Shown here piece after piece: positions 32,937 through 40,463 of a stretch of DNA of 59,113 nucleotides. Both the position numbers and the translations under genes were made by a program. The DNA comes from Virgibacillus sp. AGTR (GTDB lineage: Bacteria > Bacillota > Bacilli > Bacillales > Amphibacillaceae), in the NCBI RefSeq assembly GCF_016919725.2, contig NZ_JAJERH010000018.1, forward strand, positions 1-59,113. The letters run 5' to 3'. The notes under the pieces are model-generated. The model was not told the DNA's origin. It did not search any database and saw only the letters and a list, made by a program, of their open reading frames with translations. Every line of letters starts with the position of its first letter. Positions within the stretch are counted from its first letter, which is position 1.

Positions 32937-33136
32937 CTAGGAAATTATAAAATTTCCCCTATGGATAAATATAGGCGTGTTGGGCTGCATCCAGCTCCAG
33001 CGTCCAGTAACTAGGCTACTTCACGAATCGCCCTACGATTAAGTCATCATTGGCTCACAAGCTCACCGTGATTCCTTTATCTCCGTTGAATCGCTCCAGT
33101 CGCTACGTTTCTAATCAGGCGTTTCCGCTTTTGTTA
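32937..33136 (+). repeat. Dispersed repeat family B, copy 1
   Basis: About 200 bases align with 58798-58996. Shared landmarks are CTAGGAAAT, CCAGCTCCAGCG, GAATCGCCCTA, TCGCTCCAGTCGCTACGTTT and the CCGCTTTTGTT end. Both copies are preceded by a GCTCC..TTTTT hairpin. No ORF is shared. With the E copies it fills the 0.99-kb gene-free gap before sigM. Confidence 0.85.
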
Positions 33137-33188
33137 TTGTATCTGCTACTTTCGAATTATTAAAAAAGTGCATCAAATTCTAAAGAGC

Positions 33189-33217
33189 TGCAACTTTTTA
33201 TGAGGCGAATTCGTTAT
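33189..33217 (+). promoter_or_regulatory. ECF-type autoregulatory promoter of sigM
   Basis: TGCAAC (33189-33194) with the AAC core of ECF -35 elements, a 17-base spacer and CGTTAT (33212-33217) with the CGT core of SigM -10 elements lie about 24 bases before the sigM start. SigM is autoregulated in B. subtilis; this assignment is inferred from the motif. Confidence 0.55.
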
Positions 33218-33240
33218 TTAGGGAGGAAGGGGGAGGAATA

Positions 33241-33726
33241 TTGGATATACAAGACTTATATAAGCTTTATATTTTAGATGTTTATCGATATTTATTCTCC
33301 CTATGTAAGGATAAGGAATTAGCAGAGGATTTGACTCACGATACATTTATGAAAGCATACATAGCATTAGATAGATCACCGCCAAAGTCCTTTAAAGCAT
33401 GGCTGTTTAAAATAGCCTACCATCTTTTCATTGATTATATGAGGCACAGTAAAAGAATTGTTTATCAGGAACCAGAATTTTTTTCGAAAATAGCTCACGA
33501 TCAATCAACAGAACTAGATTTTTTAAAACACTTACATATTAGAGAATTGTACCGAAAGCTTGATCAATTGAAGCCCTTACAGCGGGATGCTATTCTTCTA
33601 TGTGATATTCAAGGATATTCCTATAAAGAAGCAGCTACTATTCTATCAGTAAAGGAGAACACCTTGAAATCCCATATTTTCCGTGGAAGAGGACGACTTA
33701 GACAGCTTTATAAAAAAGGGGAGTGA
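33241..33726 (+). CDS. sigM: ECF RNA polymerase sigma factor SigM
   Basis: This 161-residue extracytoplasmic-function sigma factor has region 2 (about 10-75, AEDLTHDTFMKAYIAL and FKIAYHLFIDYMR) and region 4 (about 105-158, KPLQRDAILLCDIQGYSYKE). The start is TTG after a strong GGGAGG/GGGGGAGG ribosome site. In B. subtilis SigM responds to cell-envelope stress and salt. Identity rests on the next two genes, which match its membrane regulators YhdL and YhdK. It lies 3 bases before yhdL. Confidence 0.85.
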   Translation: MDIQDLYKLYILDVYRYLFSLCKDKELAEDLTHDTFMKAYIALDRSPPKSFKAWLFKIAYHLFIDYMRHSKRIVYQEPEFFSKIAHDQSTELDFLKHLHIRELYRKLDQLKPLQRDAILLCDIQGYSYKEAATILSVKENTLKSHIFRGRGRLRQLYKKGE

Positions 33727-33729
33727 AGC

Positions 33730-34827
33730 ATGAGCACAGAATGGAAAGAAAAGCTAAAAAAATATTATAATGGTGAGCTGTCAGAGGAGGAAGCTCTGGA
33801 AGTAGAGGAGGAATTAGATAGGCTTGATGATTATCAGGAAATACTAGGGAAAGAGATACCATCTGTTGATCAGGAGAATGATCGTGAAGATATACCTCCG
33901 GAAAAAGTCCAGCAAATTCTAAACAGTAGTATTCGGCATGCTAAATTTTCCTTAGTAGCCTATGTTGTTATGATCCTATTACTCATATACCCTATTATGG
34001 TGATAGCTAGTTATCTGTACTATGGCGTGAATAATAAGGCTGAAGAACTTATAGATGTTGCAATTAATACAGTTTACGTCACGGAGCCAAATGTTAGTCT
34101 TGAAGAAATGGAGATAGAGGAGCAGATTAATTTATTTCATTTTCAAGTTCAGATGGATCTTTTCAAACGAATTGGCAAAAAGGATATAAAGCAAGGGGAG
34201 TGGCAGGTCAAATATCTATTCGATGATGCAAAAATGCCAGTACGAAACTATATTACAGAATCTCCGAAAGAGCGAATCCCATATTTTGATACAAAAAAAC
34301 TATATCACCCTAAAGCAACGATTACGAATCGAGATAATACAGCTTGGGATACACTTGAAAAACTGCCAGAAGGAACTGTTTCTGAAATATATGTCTCACT
34401 AAATAAACTTACAAACCCAGATGAAATGCCAGACATCGTAGATGGAATGGATGTGGAATGGCGATGGTATGCTATAGATACTGGTTTAGAATCCACAGGT
34501 AAAGATCTAGAAGGAAGATATCTGGCGCCAATCGGTTATCCTGCCCAAACAGATCCTGATGCTTGGTCACCGTACAATAATTCAAAATCAAATGAAGCAC
34601 AATTCTTAGATAGTCTTCATTTACTAGAAAAATATGAAGAGCAAGCGGTAGCCATTTCCCATGCAAAATCATTAGAGCTGAATGATCGGATTAGTTATTT
34701 AATGAACCATGGGATTCATGTTTATGCCGGGGTACTTACAGGACCTACAAAAGAGATATTAAAACTACAAGAAAATGAAGCAATTCGAGCGATTCATATA
34801 GGGGAGGTGCGATTATGGAATTGGTAA
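33730..34827 (+). CDS. yhdL: Anti-SigM factor YhdL
   Basis: This 365-residue bitopic protein has a cytoplasmic N-terminus with the YYNGELSEEEALEVEEEL helix that would hold the sigma factor. One membrane span (about 73-96) and a large extracytoplasmic domain follow. The EKLPEGTVSEIYVS block and the ending GEVRLWNW match my recollection of B. subtilis YhdL. It contains no zinc-finger HxxxCxxC motif. The last 13 bases overlap yhdK. Confidence 0.85.
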   Translation: MSTEWKEKLKKYYNGELSEEEALEVEEELDRLDDYQEILGKEIPSVDQENDREDIPPEKVQQILNSSIRHAKFSLVAYVVMILLLIYPIMVIASYLYYGVNNKAEELIDVAINTVYVTEPNVSLEEMEIEEQINLFHFQVQMDLFKRIGKKDIKQGEWQVKYLFDDAKMPVRNYITESPKERIPYFDTKKLYHPKATITNRDNTAWDTLEKLPEGTVSEIYVSLNKLTNPDEMPDIVDGMDVEWRWYAIDTGLESTGKDLEGRYLAPIGYPAQTDPDAWSPYNNSKSNEAQFLDSLHLLEKYEEQAVAISHAKSLELNDRISYLMNHGIHVYAGVLTGPTKEILKLQENEAIRAIHIGEVRLWNW

Positions 34828-35144
34828 GTTTATTTCATAGAAAAGAAAAAAAGAAACGACTAAAATTAAGAGAAACAAAATTTGGTATCGCGTCTTTTAT
34901 ATGTGCATTGCTTACATTAGCCTATTTAAATATTTTTTTACTAACCTTCGGTGAAGTTGCGGGACTTACGAATATCTTCTTTGGTGTACTACCCTTTCTT
35001 GGTACACTTTTTGGTTTAATTAGTTTAACAAGAATGAATTTTAAAAAAACCTTTACCTTGTTAGCATTCAGTATTTATGTATTTACCGCATTTTGTATTG
35101 TTATCGTCGGTTTCTTTGAGCTAAGCATTTATCCAAAGCCATGA
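34815..35144 (+). CDS. yhdK: SigM regulator membrane protein YhdK
   Basis: This 109-residue protein has a short basic N-terminus (RKEKKKRLKLR) and three predicted membrane segments. B. subtilis YhdK, encoded at the same place, is the small partner of YhdL in restraining SigM. The start codon lies inside the end of yhdL, after GGGGAGGTG, so the two are coupled. The call depends mainly on position and topology. Confidence 0.75.
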   Translation: MELVSLFHRKEKKKRLKLRETKFGIASFICALLTLAYLNIFLLTFGEVAGLTNIFFGVLPFLGTLFGLISLTRMNFKKTFTLLAFSIYVFTAFCIVIVGFFELSIYPKP

Positions 35145-35216
35145 GGAAAGTAAAAACGTTTTTCACATGGAAAACAGAGAAATACTAGAAATCTTGGAGT
35201 AGTCCATCTTTATATT

Positions 35217-35259
35217 AAACAAACTACTTGCTGGTAAGTGACCAACAAGTAGTTTGTTT
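35217..35259. terminator. Bidirectional terminator between yhdK and the lipoprotein gene
   Basis: A perfect 14-bp stem (35217-35230, AAACAAACTACTTG, with 35246-35259) has an inner TGGT/ACCA extension. A/T-rich arm ends give U tracts on both strands, serving the convergent genes. Confidence 0.85.
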
Positions 35260-35266
35260 TACTTGA

Positions 35267-36238
35267 TTACTGATTTTCTTTACGTTCGATAATCATCTCA
35301 ACGAATAAATCAATTTGTTCCTTTACTGCAATTGGGTCGTAACGATAAAAAATATCAAAGTCATTATAGAAGATTTGATCTTGTTTATGAGCTTGTAAAT
35401 TTTTCCAAATAGCAGAATCTTTCAAGTCTTGTAAAGCTGTCCCTTCATTTTCAGGGTCATACGTGGTTAAGAACATATAATCAGCTGCATAGTCAGGGAG
35501 TACCTCTAGAGAAAGCTGTTTCGTACTTTCTCCTTCACTGTTCTTCTCTGGCATCTTTAATTTGAGCGCATTATACAAGGCTTGTCCACCTCTACCCGAA
35601 TTATCACCAAAGGTCCACAATTCCCCTTTGTTTGTAAGCTCATAAATGCCAAATGTTTCATCCGGCTCGATAACACCCTCTAATTTTTTACGACCTTCCT
35701 CTCCTTTTTTATGAAAGTCAGTGAGGAATGCTTCTGCTTGATCCGGCTTACCTGTGATGTCACCGAATAGCTTAACGGTTTCTTCTACATCGGATGTAGT
35801 ACCGTATGGGATATGAATGGTTGGAGCGATCTTAGATAATGCCTCGTAATTATCATCATACATAACGACGATTAGATCCGGTTTTAGCGATAATACTTTT
35901 TCTTCATTGAGTGGATAGCCAACATCTGTTGCATCCTTTAATAAATCTGATATAAATGGATTATCAAATGCTGTTGGTTCAGCACCTACTACGTTTGCAC
36001 CTACGGACAGTAGTTCGCCCCCGTAGTAGTCGGTGACAATTCGTTTTGGTTTAACTGGTATATCGACATTCCCTTTAGCGGTTTCAAAACTACGCATTTC
36101 TTCTTGTTTATTATTATCTTCATTGCTATCTTGATTTTCTGATTCTTCTTCTGAGCTATTATTACCACCACATGCTGATAAGAAGACAGCAAGAATAACT
36201 AGAAAAACTGGTAAGCGCAATTTTTTAATCATTTTCAA
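35267..36238 (-). CDS. Second iron-siderophore-binding lipoprotein
   Basis: This 323-residue class III binding protein has lipobox LSAC (C23), a Ser/Glu/Asn-rich linker and the siderophore-binder blocks VDIPVKPKRIV, LKPDLIVVMYDD and GRGGQALYNALKL. It has no permease beside it. Instead it lies 10 bases after a ferredoxin-NADP-reductase-like gene under one Fur box. It may feed the permeases at 29151-31225 or others elsewhere. The ligand is unknown. Confidence 0.87.
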   Translation of the reverse strand: MKMIKKLRLPVFLVILAVFLSACGGNNSSEEESENQDSNEDNNKQEEMRSFETAKGNVDIPVKPKRIVTDYYGGELLSVGANVVGAEPTAFDNPFISDLLKDATDVGYPLNEEKVLSLKPDLIVVMYDDNYEALSKIAPTIHIPYGTTSDVEETVKLFGDITGKPDQAEAFLTDFHKKGEEGRKKLEGVIEPDETFGIYELTNKGELWTFGDNSGRGGQALYNALKLKMPEKNSEGESTKQLSLEVLPDYAADYMFLTTYDPENEGTALQDLKDSAIWKNLQAHKQDQIFYNDFDIFYRYDPIAVKEQIDLFVEMIIERKENQ

Positions 36239-36248
36239 TCTCCTTAGC

Positions 36249-37304
36249 TTATGATTTTTGATATAGATGCCTTAATAGCGCTTTATTTCTTGAATTAAAT
36301 TTATCGTTATGTGAAGATACCCTTGCTTTTGCTGTTGCATCAGGTTCTAATAATAGTTTTGCTTGATTAACGGCATTCGCTGCATCTACAAATGCTCCAG
36401 CAATTAAGTGTACCTTCCCATCAAACGATAGGATATCACCAGCTGCATAAAGACCTTCAATGGAAGTAGCTGATTTCGAGGTTCCTTTTACAAAGAAATC
36501 CCTTTCTATTTCAATATTTAAAGGGCTTTCTTTAATAAACGTTAATTCTCGTTCATAGCCATAGCTAATGATAAGCGCATCTGTTTTCACTTCTTCTTCT
36601 TGATTTGTCTCGTGGTTTCGTATTTCCACGGCTTCGATTTGATCGCCTTGTGCATTAGCATGCAACTTCTCAATGGTTGAATTAAAATGGATGTTAGCTG
36701 TAGAATTCATGATTTGCGAAATATGTGCTTCATGTCCTGTAAATTCATTTTTACGATGCACCATATGTAGCTGCTTAGCTATTGGTTCTAATTCGTTAGC
36801 CCAATCAATGGCTGAGTTTCCCCCACCAGATATGATAATGTTTTTATTTTTGAAATGCTCAAGACTTTGTACGGTATAATGCAGATTTGTTACCTCAAAT
36901 CGATCTGCACCTTCAATATCAATTTTAATTGGATTTAATATACCGCCACCAACTGCAAGAATTACTGTTTTACTTAAATATTGATTACCAGAATGGGAAG
37001 TTAATACAAATAGGTTATCTTCATTTTTCTCTATTTTTGTAACTTTTTCGTTGAGAATGACTTCAGGATCGAATGTCAATGCTTGCTCTGCCATTTGATC
37101 AATTAAGGTAGCTCCAGTTACAGGAGTTAATCCACCTACATCCCAAATCATTTTCTCTGGATATACGTGTACCTTACCACCAAGCTTTGGTTGATATTCT
37201 ATAATACGAGTTGATAAATCCCTCATGCCACTATAAAAAGATGCATATAAACCTGCTGGTCCACCACCAACAATAGTTACATCTGTAATATCTAAATGTT
37301 GCAT
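36249..37304 (-). CDS. Ferredoxin-NADP reductase-like flavoprotein (YumC/YcgT type)
   Basis: This thioredoxin-reductase-fold enzyme of 351 residues lacks the CxxC redox motif. The FAD motif GGGPAG (13-18), the NADP-site block IISGGGNSAIDWANE and the C-terminal GLYAAGDILSFDGKVHLIAG match the YumC/YcgT family. The ATG at 37304 is chosen for its GGAGGT ribosome site; an upstream in-frame start adds 16 unrelated residues and runs into the Fur box. In B. subtilis ycgT is Fur-controlled. Here it leads an operon with a siderophore-binding lipoprotein, so a role in reducing imported ferric siderophore is a fair inference. Confidence 0.85.
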   Translation of the reverse strand: MQHLDITDVTIVGGGPAGLYASFYSGMRDLSTRIIEYQPKLGGKVHVYPEKMIWDVGGLTPVTGATLIDQMAEQALTFDPEVILNEKVTKIEKNEDNLFVLTSHSGNQYLSKTVILAVGGGILNPIKIDIEGADRFEVTNLHYTVQSLEHFKNKNIIISGGGNSAIDWANELEPIAKQLHMVHRKNEFTGHEAHISQIMNSTANIHFNSTIEKLHANAQGDQIEAVEIRNHETNQEEEVKTDALIISYGYERELTFIKESPLNIEIERDFFVKGTSKSATSIEGLYAAGDILSFDGKVHLIAGAFVDAANAVNQAKLLLEPDATAKARVSSHNDKFNSRNKALLRHLYQKS

Positions 37305-37330
37305 ATTATAATTACCTCCTTCGCCATTGA

Positions 37331-37351
37331 TGATAATGAGAATCATTATCA
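37331..37351 (-). promoter_or_regulatory. Fur box upstream of the ferredoxin reductase operon
   Basis: TGATAATGAGAATCATTATCA is a 21-base near-perfect palindrome that fits the 19-bp Fur consensus with a central difference. It lies 27 bases upstream of the reductase start. Confidence 0.9.
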
Positions 37352-37440
37352 CTATGACTAATTATACAGAATTTTTTTAGGAAAGCAATAAACGGTTAGA
37401 AAAATAAATGACAGGTTTATAAAAAATTTTCAAATAGTAA

Positions 37441-37469
37441 TTGACAGGATGTCGCAAGCGTAGTATTGT
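37441..37469 (+). promoter_or_regulatory. Promoter of the metNPQ operon
   Basis: A consensus TTGACA (37441-37446), a 17-base spacer and TATTGT (37464-37469) lie about 25 bases before the first SAM riboswitch. Confidence 0.75.
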
Positions 37470-37492
37470 ATATATCAATTACAAAATATAAA

Positions 37493-37654
37493 CTTCTTAT
37501 TCAGAGAGGTGGAGGGAATTGGCCCTTTGAAGCCTCGGCAGCGGACTTTACAAAGTACTGTGCCAAATCCAACAAGTCATTTGTGCTTGGAAAATAAGAA
37601 GAGAGCGCCAATAGATATGGAAATCTCTTCTTACAAACAAGGAGGGATTTTTTT
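37493..37654 (+). ncRNA. SAM-I riboswitch (S-box), first of a tandem pair
   Basis: The P1 strand TTCTTAT (37494-37500) pairs with ATAAGAA (37594-37600). The S-box core AGAGAGGTGGAGGGA, then GGCCCTTTGAAGCCTCGGCA follows. The expression platform is AAATCTCTTC (37621-37630) with GGAGGGATTT (37641-37650) and a T run. SAM binding should favour this terminator. Confidence 0.96.
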
Positions 37655-37680
37655 ATTCGGGACAAAATTTTATAGCGTAA

Positions 37681-37830
37681 CTTCTTATCCAGAGAGGTGG
37701 AGGGACTGGCCCTTTGAAACCTCGGCAACAGACTCTATGAAGTACTGTGCCAAATCCAGCAAGCTAAGAGCTTGAAAGATAAGAAGAGGATAGTATATGG
37801 ATGCCTCTTCTTAACTGAAGAGGCATTTTT
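37681..37830 (+). ncRNA. SAM-I riboswitch (S-box), second of a tandem pair
   Basis: A second full aptamer (37681-37786) repeats the core AGAGAGGTGGAGGGAC and TTTGAAACCTCGGCAACAG with its own P1 (CTTCTTAT with ATAAGAAG). Its own terminator is ATGCCTCTTC (37801-37810) with GAAGAGGCAT (37817-37826) and TTTTT. The two cores are about 85% alike over the conserved part, consistent with a local duplication. Confidence 0.96.
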
Positions 37831-37857
37831 AGTACAGACATAAAGGAGTGATACATC

Positions 37858-38889
37858 ATGATTACATTTGAACGTGTAAGTAAAATTTATAATGGAAAGC
37901 AACAACAAATAAAGGCATTAGACGATGTGAATTTGCACATTGAAAAAGGTGAAATCTTTGGTGTTATCGGTTTTAGTGGTGCTGGGAAAAGTTCCCTTAT
38001 TCGTTGTGTGAACCTATTAGAACGTCCCTCTTCGGGAAAAGTAACGGTTAATAATCAAGATTTGCTAAGCCTTTCTCCAAAGGATCTACGTGAAGCTAAA
38101 CGAAGCATCGGGATGATTTTTCAGCATTTTAATTTATTAAATGCTAAAACAGTATTCGCAAATGTAGCGATGCCGTTATTACTTGCTAATGTACCAAAAG
38201 ATGAAGTGAAGCGTCGGGTTATAGAACTACTAGAGTTTGTTGGATTAAAAGATAAAGCAGATAATTATCCAGATCAACTATCTGGTGGACAAAAGCAGCG
38301 TGTAGGAATTGCTCGTGCCCTTGCTACGAAGCCAAAGGTATTATTATGTGACGAAGCAACTTCAGCACTAGATCCAGAAACTACGAAATCAATTTTACAG
38401 CTGCTAAAGAAGATAAATGAAGAATATAACCTAACCATTTTGATTATTACGCATGAAATGGGGGTTATTCGCGAGATTTGCGATAAGGTAGCGGTATTGG
38501 ATGAGGGGAAAGTAGTAGAAGCAGGTTCCGTATTCGAAGTGTTTGCACAGCCAAAGACAGAGATTGCACATAAATTTGTACGGTCTGTGATGCATGATGA
38601 TATTCCTAGATCCGTATATGAGCTGTTAAAAGTGCGGGATCAACGTCAGAAAATTTATCGAATTGTATTCCTTGGGGAATCGACGGGACGACCGCTATTA
38701 TCAGAAATTGCTAAGCAATATGCGGTTGATGTAAATGTGTTATTTGGCAGTATTACGGAGCTACAGGGAACACCATTTGGCAATTTAATCGTCAAACTAG
38801 ATGGTGATGAAAATGAAATAAATCGTGCTATCATGCATATTCACCAACAGAAGGTAACGGTAAAGGAGGTGCTAGCAGATGTTAGTTAA
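37858..38889 (+). CDS. metN: Methionine ABC transporter ATPase MetN
   Basis: This is a 343-residue ATP-binding subunit. Walker A is GFSGAGKSS (38-46), the ABC signature LSGGQKQR starts at 141, and Walker B is VLLCDEATSALDP. The C-terminal NIL domain (about 265-343), which binds methionine for feedback inhibition, is present. The ATG follows AAAGGAGTG. It overlaps the permease gene by 11 bases. Tandem SAM riboswitches upstream fix the substrate class as methionine. Confidence 0.96.
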   Translation: MITFERVSKIYNGKQQQIKALDDVNLHIEKGEIFGVIGFSGAGKSSLIRCVNLLERPSSGKVTVNNQDLLSLSPKDLREAKRSIGMIFQHFNLLNAKTVFANVAMPLLLANVPKDEVKRRVIELLEFVGLKDKADNYPDQLSGGQKQRVGIARALATKPKVLLCDEATSALDPETTKSILQLLKKINEEYNLTILIITHEMGVIREICDKVAVLDEGKVVEAGSVFEVFAQPKTEIAHKFVRSVMHDDIPRSVYELLKVRDQRQKIYRIVFLGESTGRPLLSEIAKQYAVDVNVLFGSITELQGTPFGNLIVKLDGDENEINRAIMHIHQQKVTVKEVLADVS

Positions 38890-39529
38890 TGGTCAACAAA
38901 TTGTGGAAGCATTATGGGAGACTATTGTAATGGTTGGCGTTTCCTTGCTTTTTTCGTTTGTAATTGGTCTAATCTTAGGGATTTTACTTGTTGTCACAAG
39001 AAAAGGTCATTTATGGGAAAATAAAGCAGTTTTTACCGTATTAAATGCCATTATAAATGTGTTCCGATCTATTCCGTTTATTATCTTAATGGTTGCTGTC
39101 ATACCATTTACTCGTTTGGTAGTTGGAACTTCAATTGGAACTGCGGCAGCTATTGTTCCAATGATTTTATATGCTGGCCCATATATTGCTCGATTAATAG
39201 AAAATTCACTACTAGAGGTTGATCCAGGTGTGATGGAGGCAGCACAGGCTATGGGTGCAACACCCAAACAGATAATTATGCGCTTCCTTATTCCAGAAGC
39301 GCTTAGCTCCTTGTTATTGGGTATTACGATTGCCACCATTGGACTCGTAGGTGCATCTGCCATGGCAGGTGCAGTAGGGGGTGGAGGCCTTGGCGACTTA
39401 GCTATTACTTACGGATATCAACGCTTTGATACATTGGTTATGATTATCACCGTAGGGATTCTCGTTATTATGGTTCAAGGCTTACAATCTACAGGCAATT
39501 TCATTTCTAAAAAAATTAGACGTCGGTAA
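38879..39529 (+). CDS. metP: Methionine ABC transporter permease MetP (MetI)
   Basis: This 216-residue integral membrane protein has about five segments. The coupling loop reads EAAQAMGATPKQIIMRFLIPEAL, the EAA motif of MetI-type permeases. AAAGGAGG lies in the end of metN, so translation is coupled. Length matches the family. Confidence 0.95.
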   Translation: MLVNGQQIVEALWETIVMVGVSLLFSFVIGLILGILLVVTRKGHLWENKAVFTVLNAIINVFRSIPFIILMVAVIPFTRLVVGTSIGTAAAIVPMILYAGPYIARLIENSLLEVDPGVMEAAQAMGATPKQIIMRFLIPEALSSLLLGITIATIGLVGASAMAGAVGGGGLGDLAITYGYQRFDTLVMIITVGILVIMVQGLQSTGNFISKKIRRR

Positions 39530-39615
39530 TGACTATTAATTTGAACGCTTTTTTCTAGCTATTTTTTAAAGCATTTATCGTTAAGTAACGTATTTAAAAA
39601 TAAGGAGAGAACAGC

Positions 39616-40434
39616 ATGAAAAGAATAACCATCCGTTTTTTATTGATTATATTGACAAGCATTATCACAGCATGTTCGAGTAGTGATGCAGCTACAACAG
39701 TGAAAGTCGGGATTAGTGGATCAGATACAGCCATTTGGGATTACGTGGCAGAAAAAGCAAAAAAAGAAGGGATAGATGTCGAAATCGTTCGTTTTTCTGA
39801 CTATGTTCAGCCCAACTTAGCATTAGCTGAGGGGGAAATCGATGCAAATGCTTTTCAGACGGTATCTTATTTTGATGCTTTTATTGAAGAACATCATTTA
39901 GATTTAACCCCAATTGCAACAACAGTTATTGCTCCAATGGGCTTATATTCTGAAAAGCATGATCGTCCAGAAGATATTCCAGAAGGTGGAACCATTGCCT
40001 TAGCAAAAGAGGCAACAAATATGGGGAGAGGTCTATTGTTGTTACAGGACGCAGGGTTGATAACGTTAGAAGAAGGATTTGATGGCAATGGTTCATTAGA
40101 TAAGATTGTTGAGAATCCAAAGAATCTTCAATTTGAATTGCTAGTGGCTGGTCAAACACCGCGTGTTTTACCTGATGTCGATGCTTCTATTATTAATAAT
40201 GGGATTGCAGTTGATGCAGGTTTTAGCCCGTTAGATGATTCCATTTACCATGAAGATGAAACAGCAACGCCATATATAAATATCATCGCTGTCCAAAAAG
40301 AGGATCAAGATGATGAAGTGTTGAAGAAATTAGCAGATATTTATCAAACCGAGGATGTTGCGAATTTTATAGAAAAAGAAAGAGACGGAAATTCAATTCC
40401 AACGTTCGTACCGTTAAATGAAATAGGACATTAG
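39616..40434 (+). CDS. metQ: Methionine-binding lipoprotein MetQ
   Basis: This 272-residue NlpA-family binding protein has a signal peptide with lipobox ITAC (C20). Family blocks include EIVRFSDYVQPNLALAEGEIDANAFQ, the methionine-pocket region. The gap of 86 bases after metP has no terminator, so it shares the riboswitch-controlled mRNA. Confidence 0.94.
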   Translation: MKRITIRFLLIILTSIITACSSSDAATTVKVGISGSDTAIWDYVAEKAKKEGIDVEIVRFSDYVQPNLALAEGEIDANAFQTVSYFDAFIEEHHLDLTPIATTVIAPMGLYSEKHDRPEDIPEGGTIALAKEATNMGRGLLLLQDAGLITLEEGFDGNGSLDKIVENPKNLQFELLVAGQTPRVLPDVDASIINNGIAVDAGFSPLDDSIYHEDETATPYINIIAVQKEDQDDEVLKKLADIYQTEDVANFIEKERDGNSIPTFVPLNEIGH

Positions 40435-40463
40435 ACAAATAATAATATAGAGAGGTGAAGAAG

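Noticed and set aside
37501-37775. Frames on both strands across 37501-37775
   Set aside because: They are translations of the two SAM riboswitch aptamers; the RNA structure explains the sequence.
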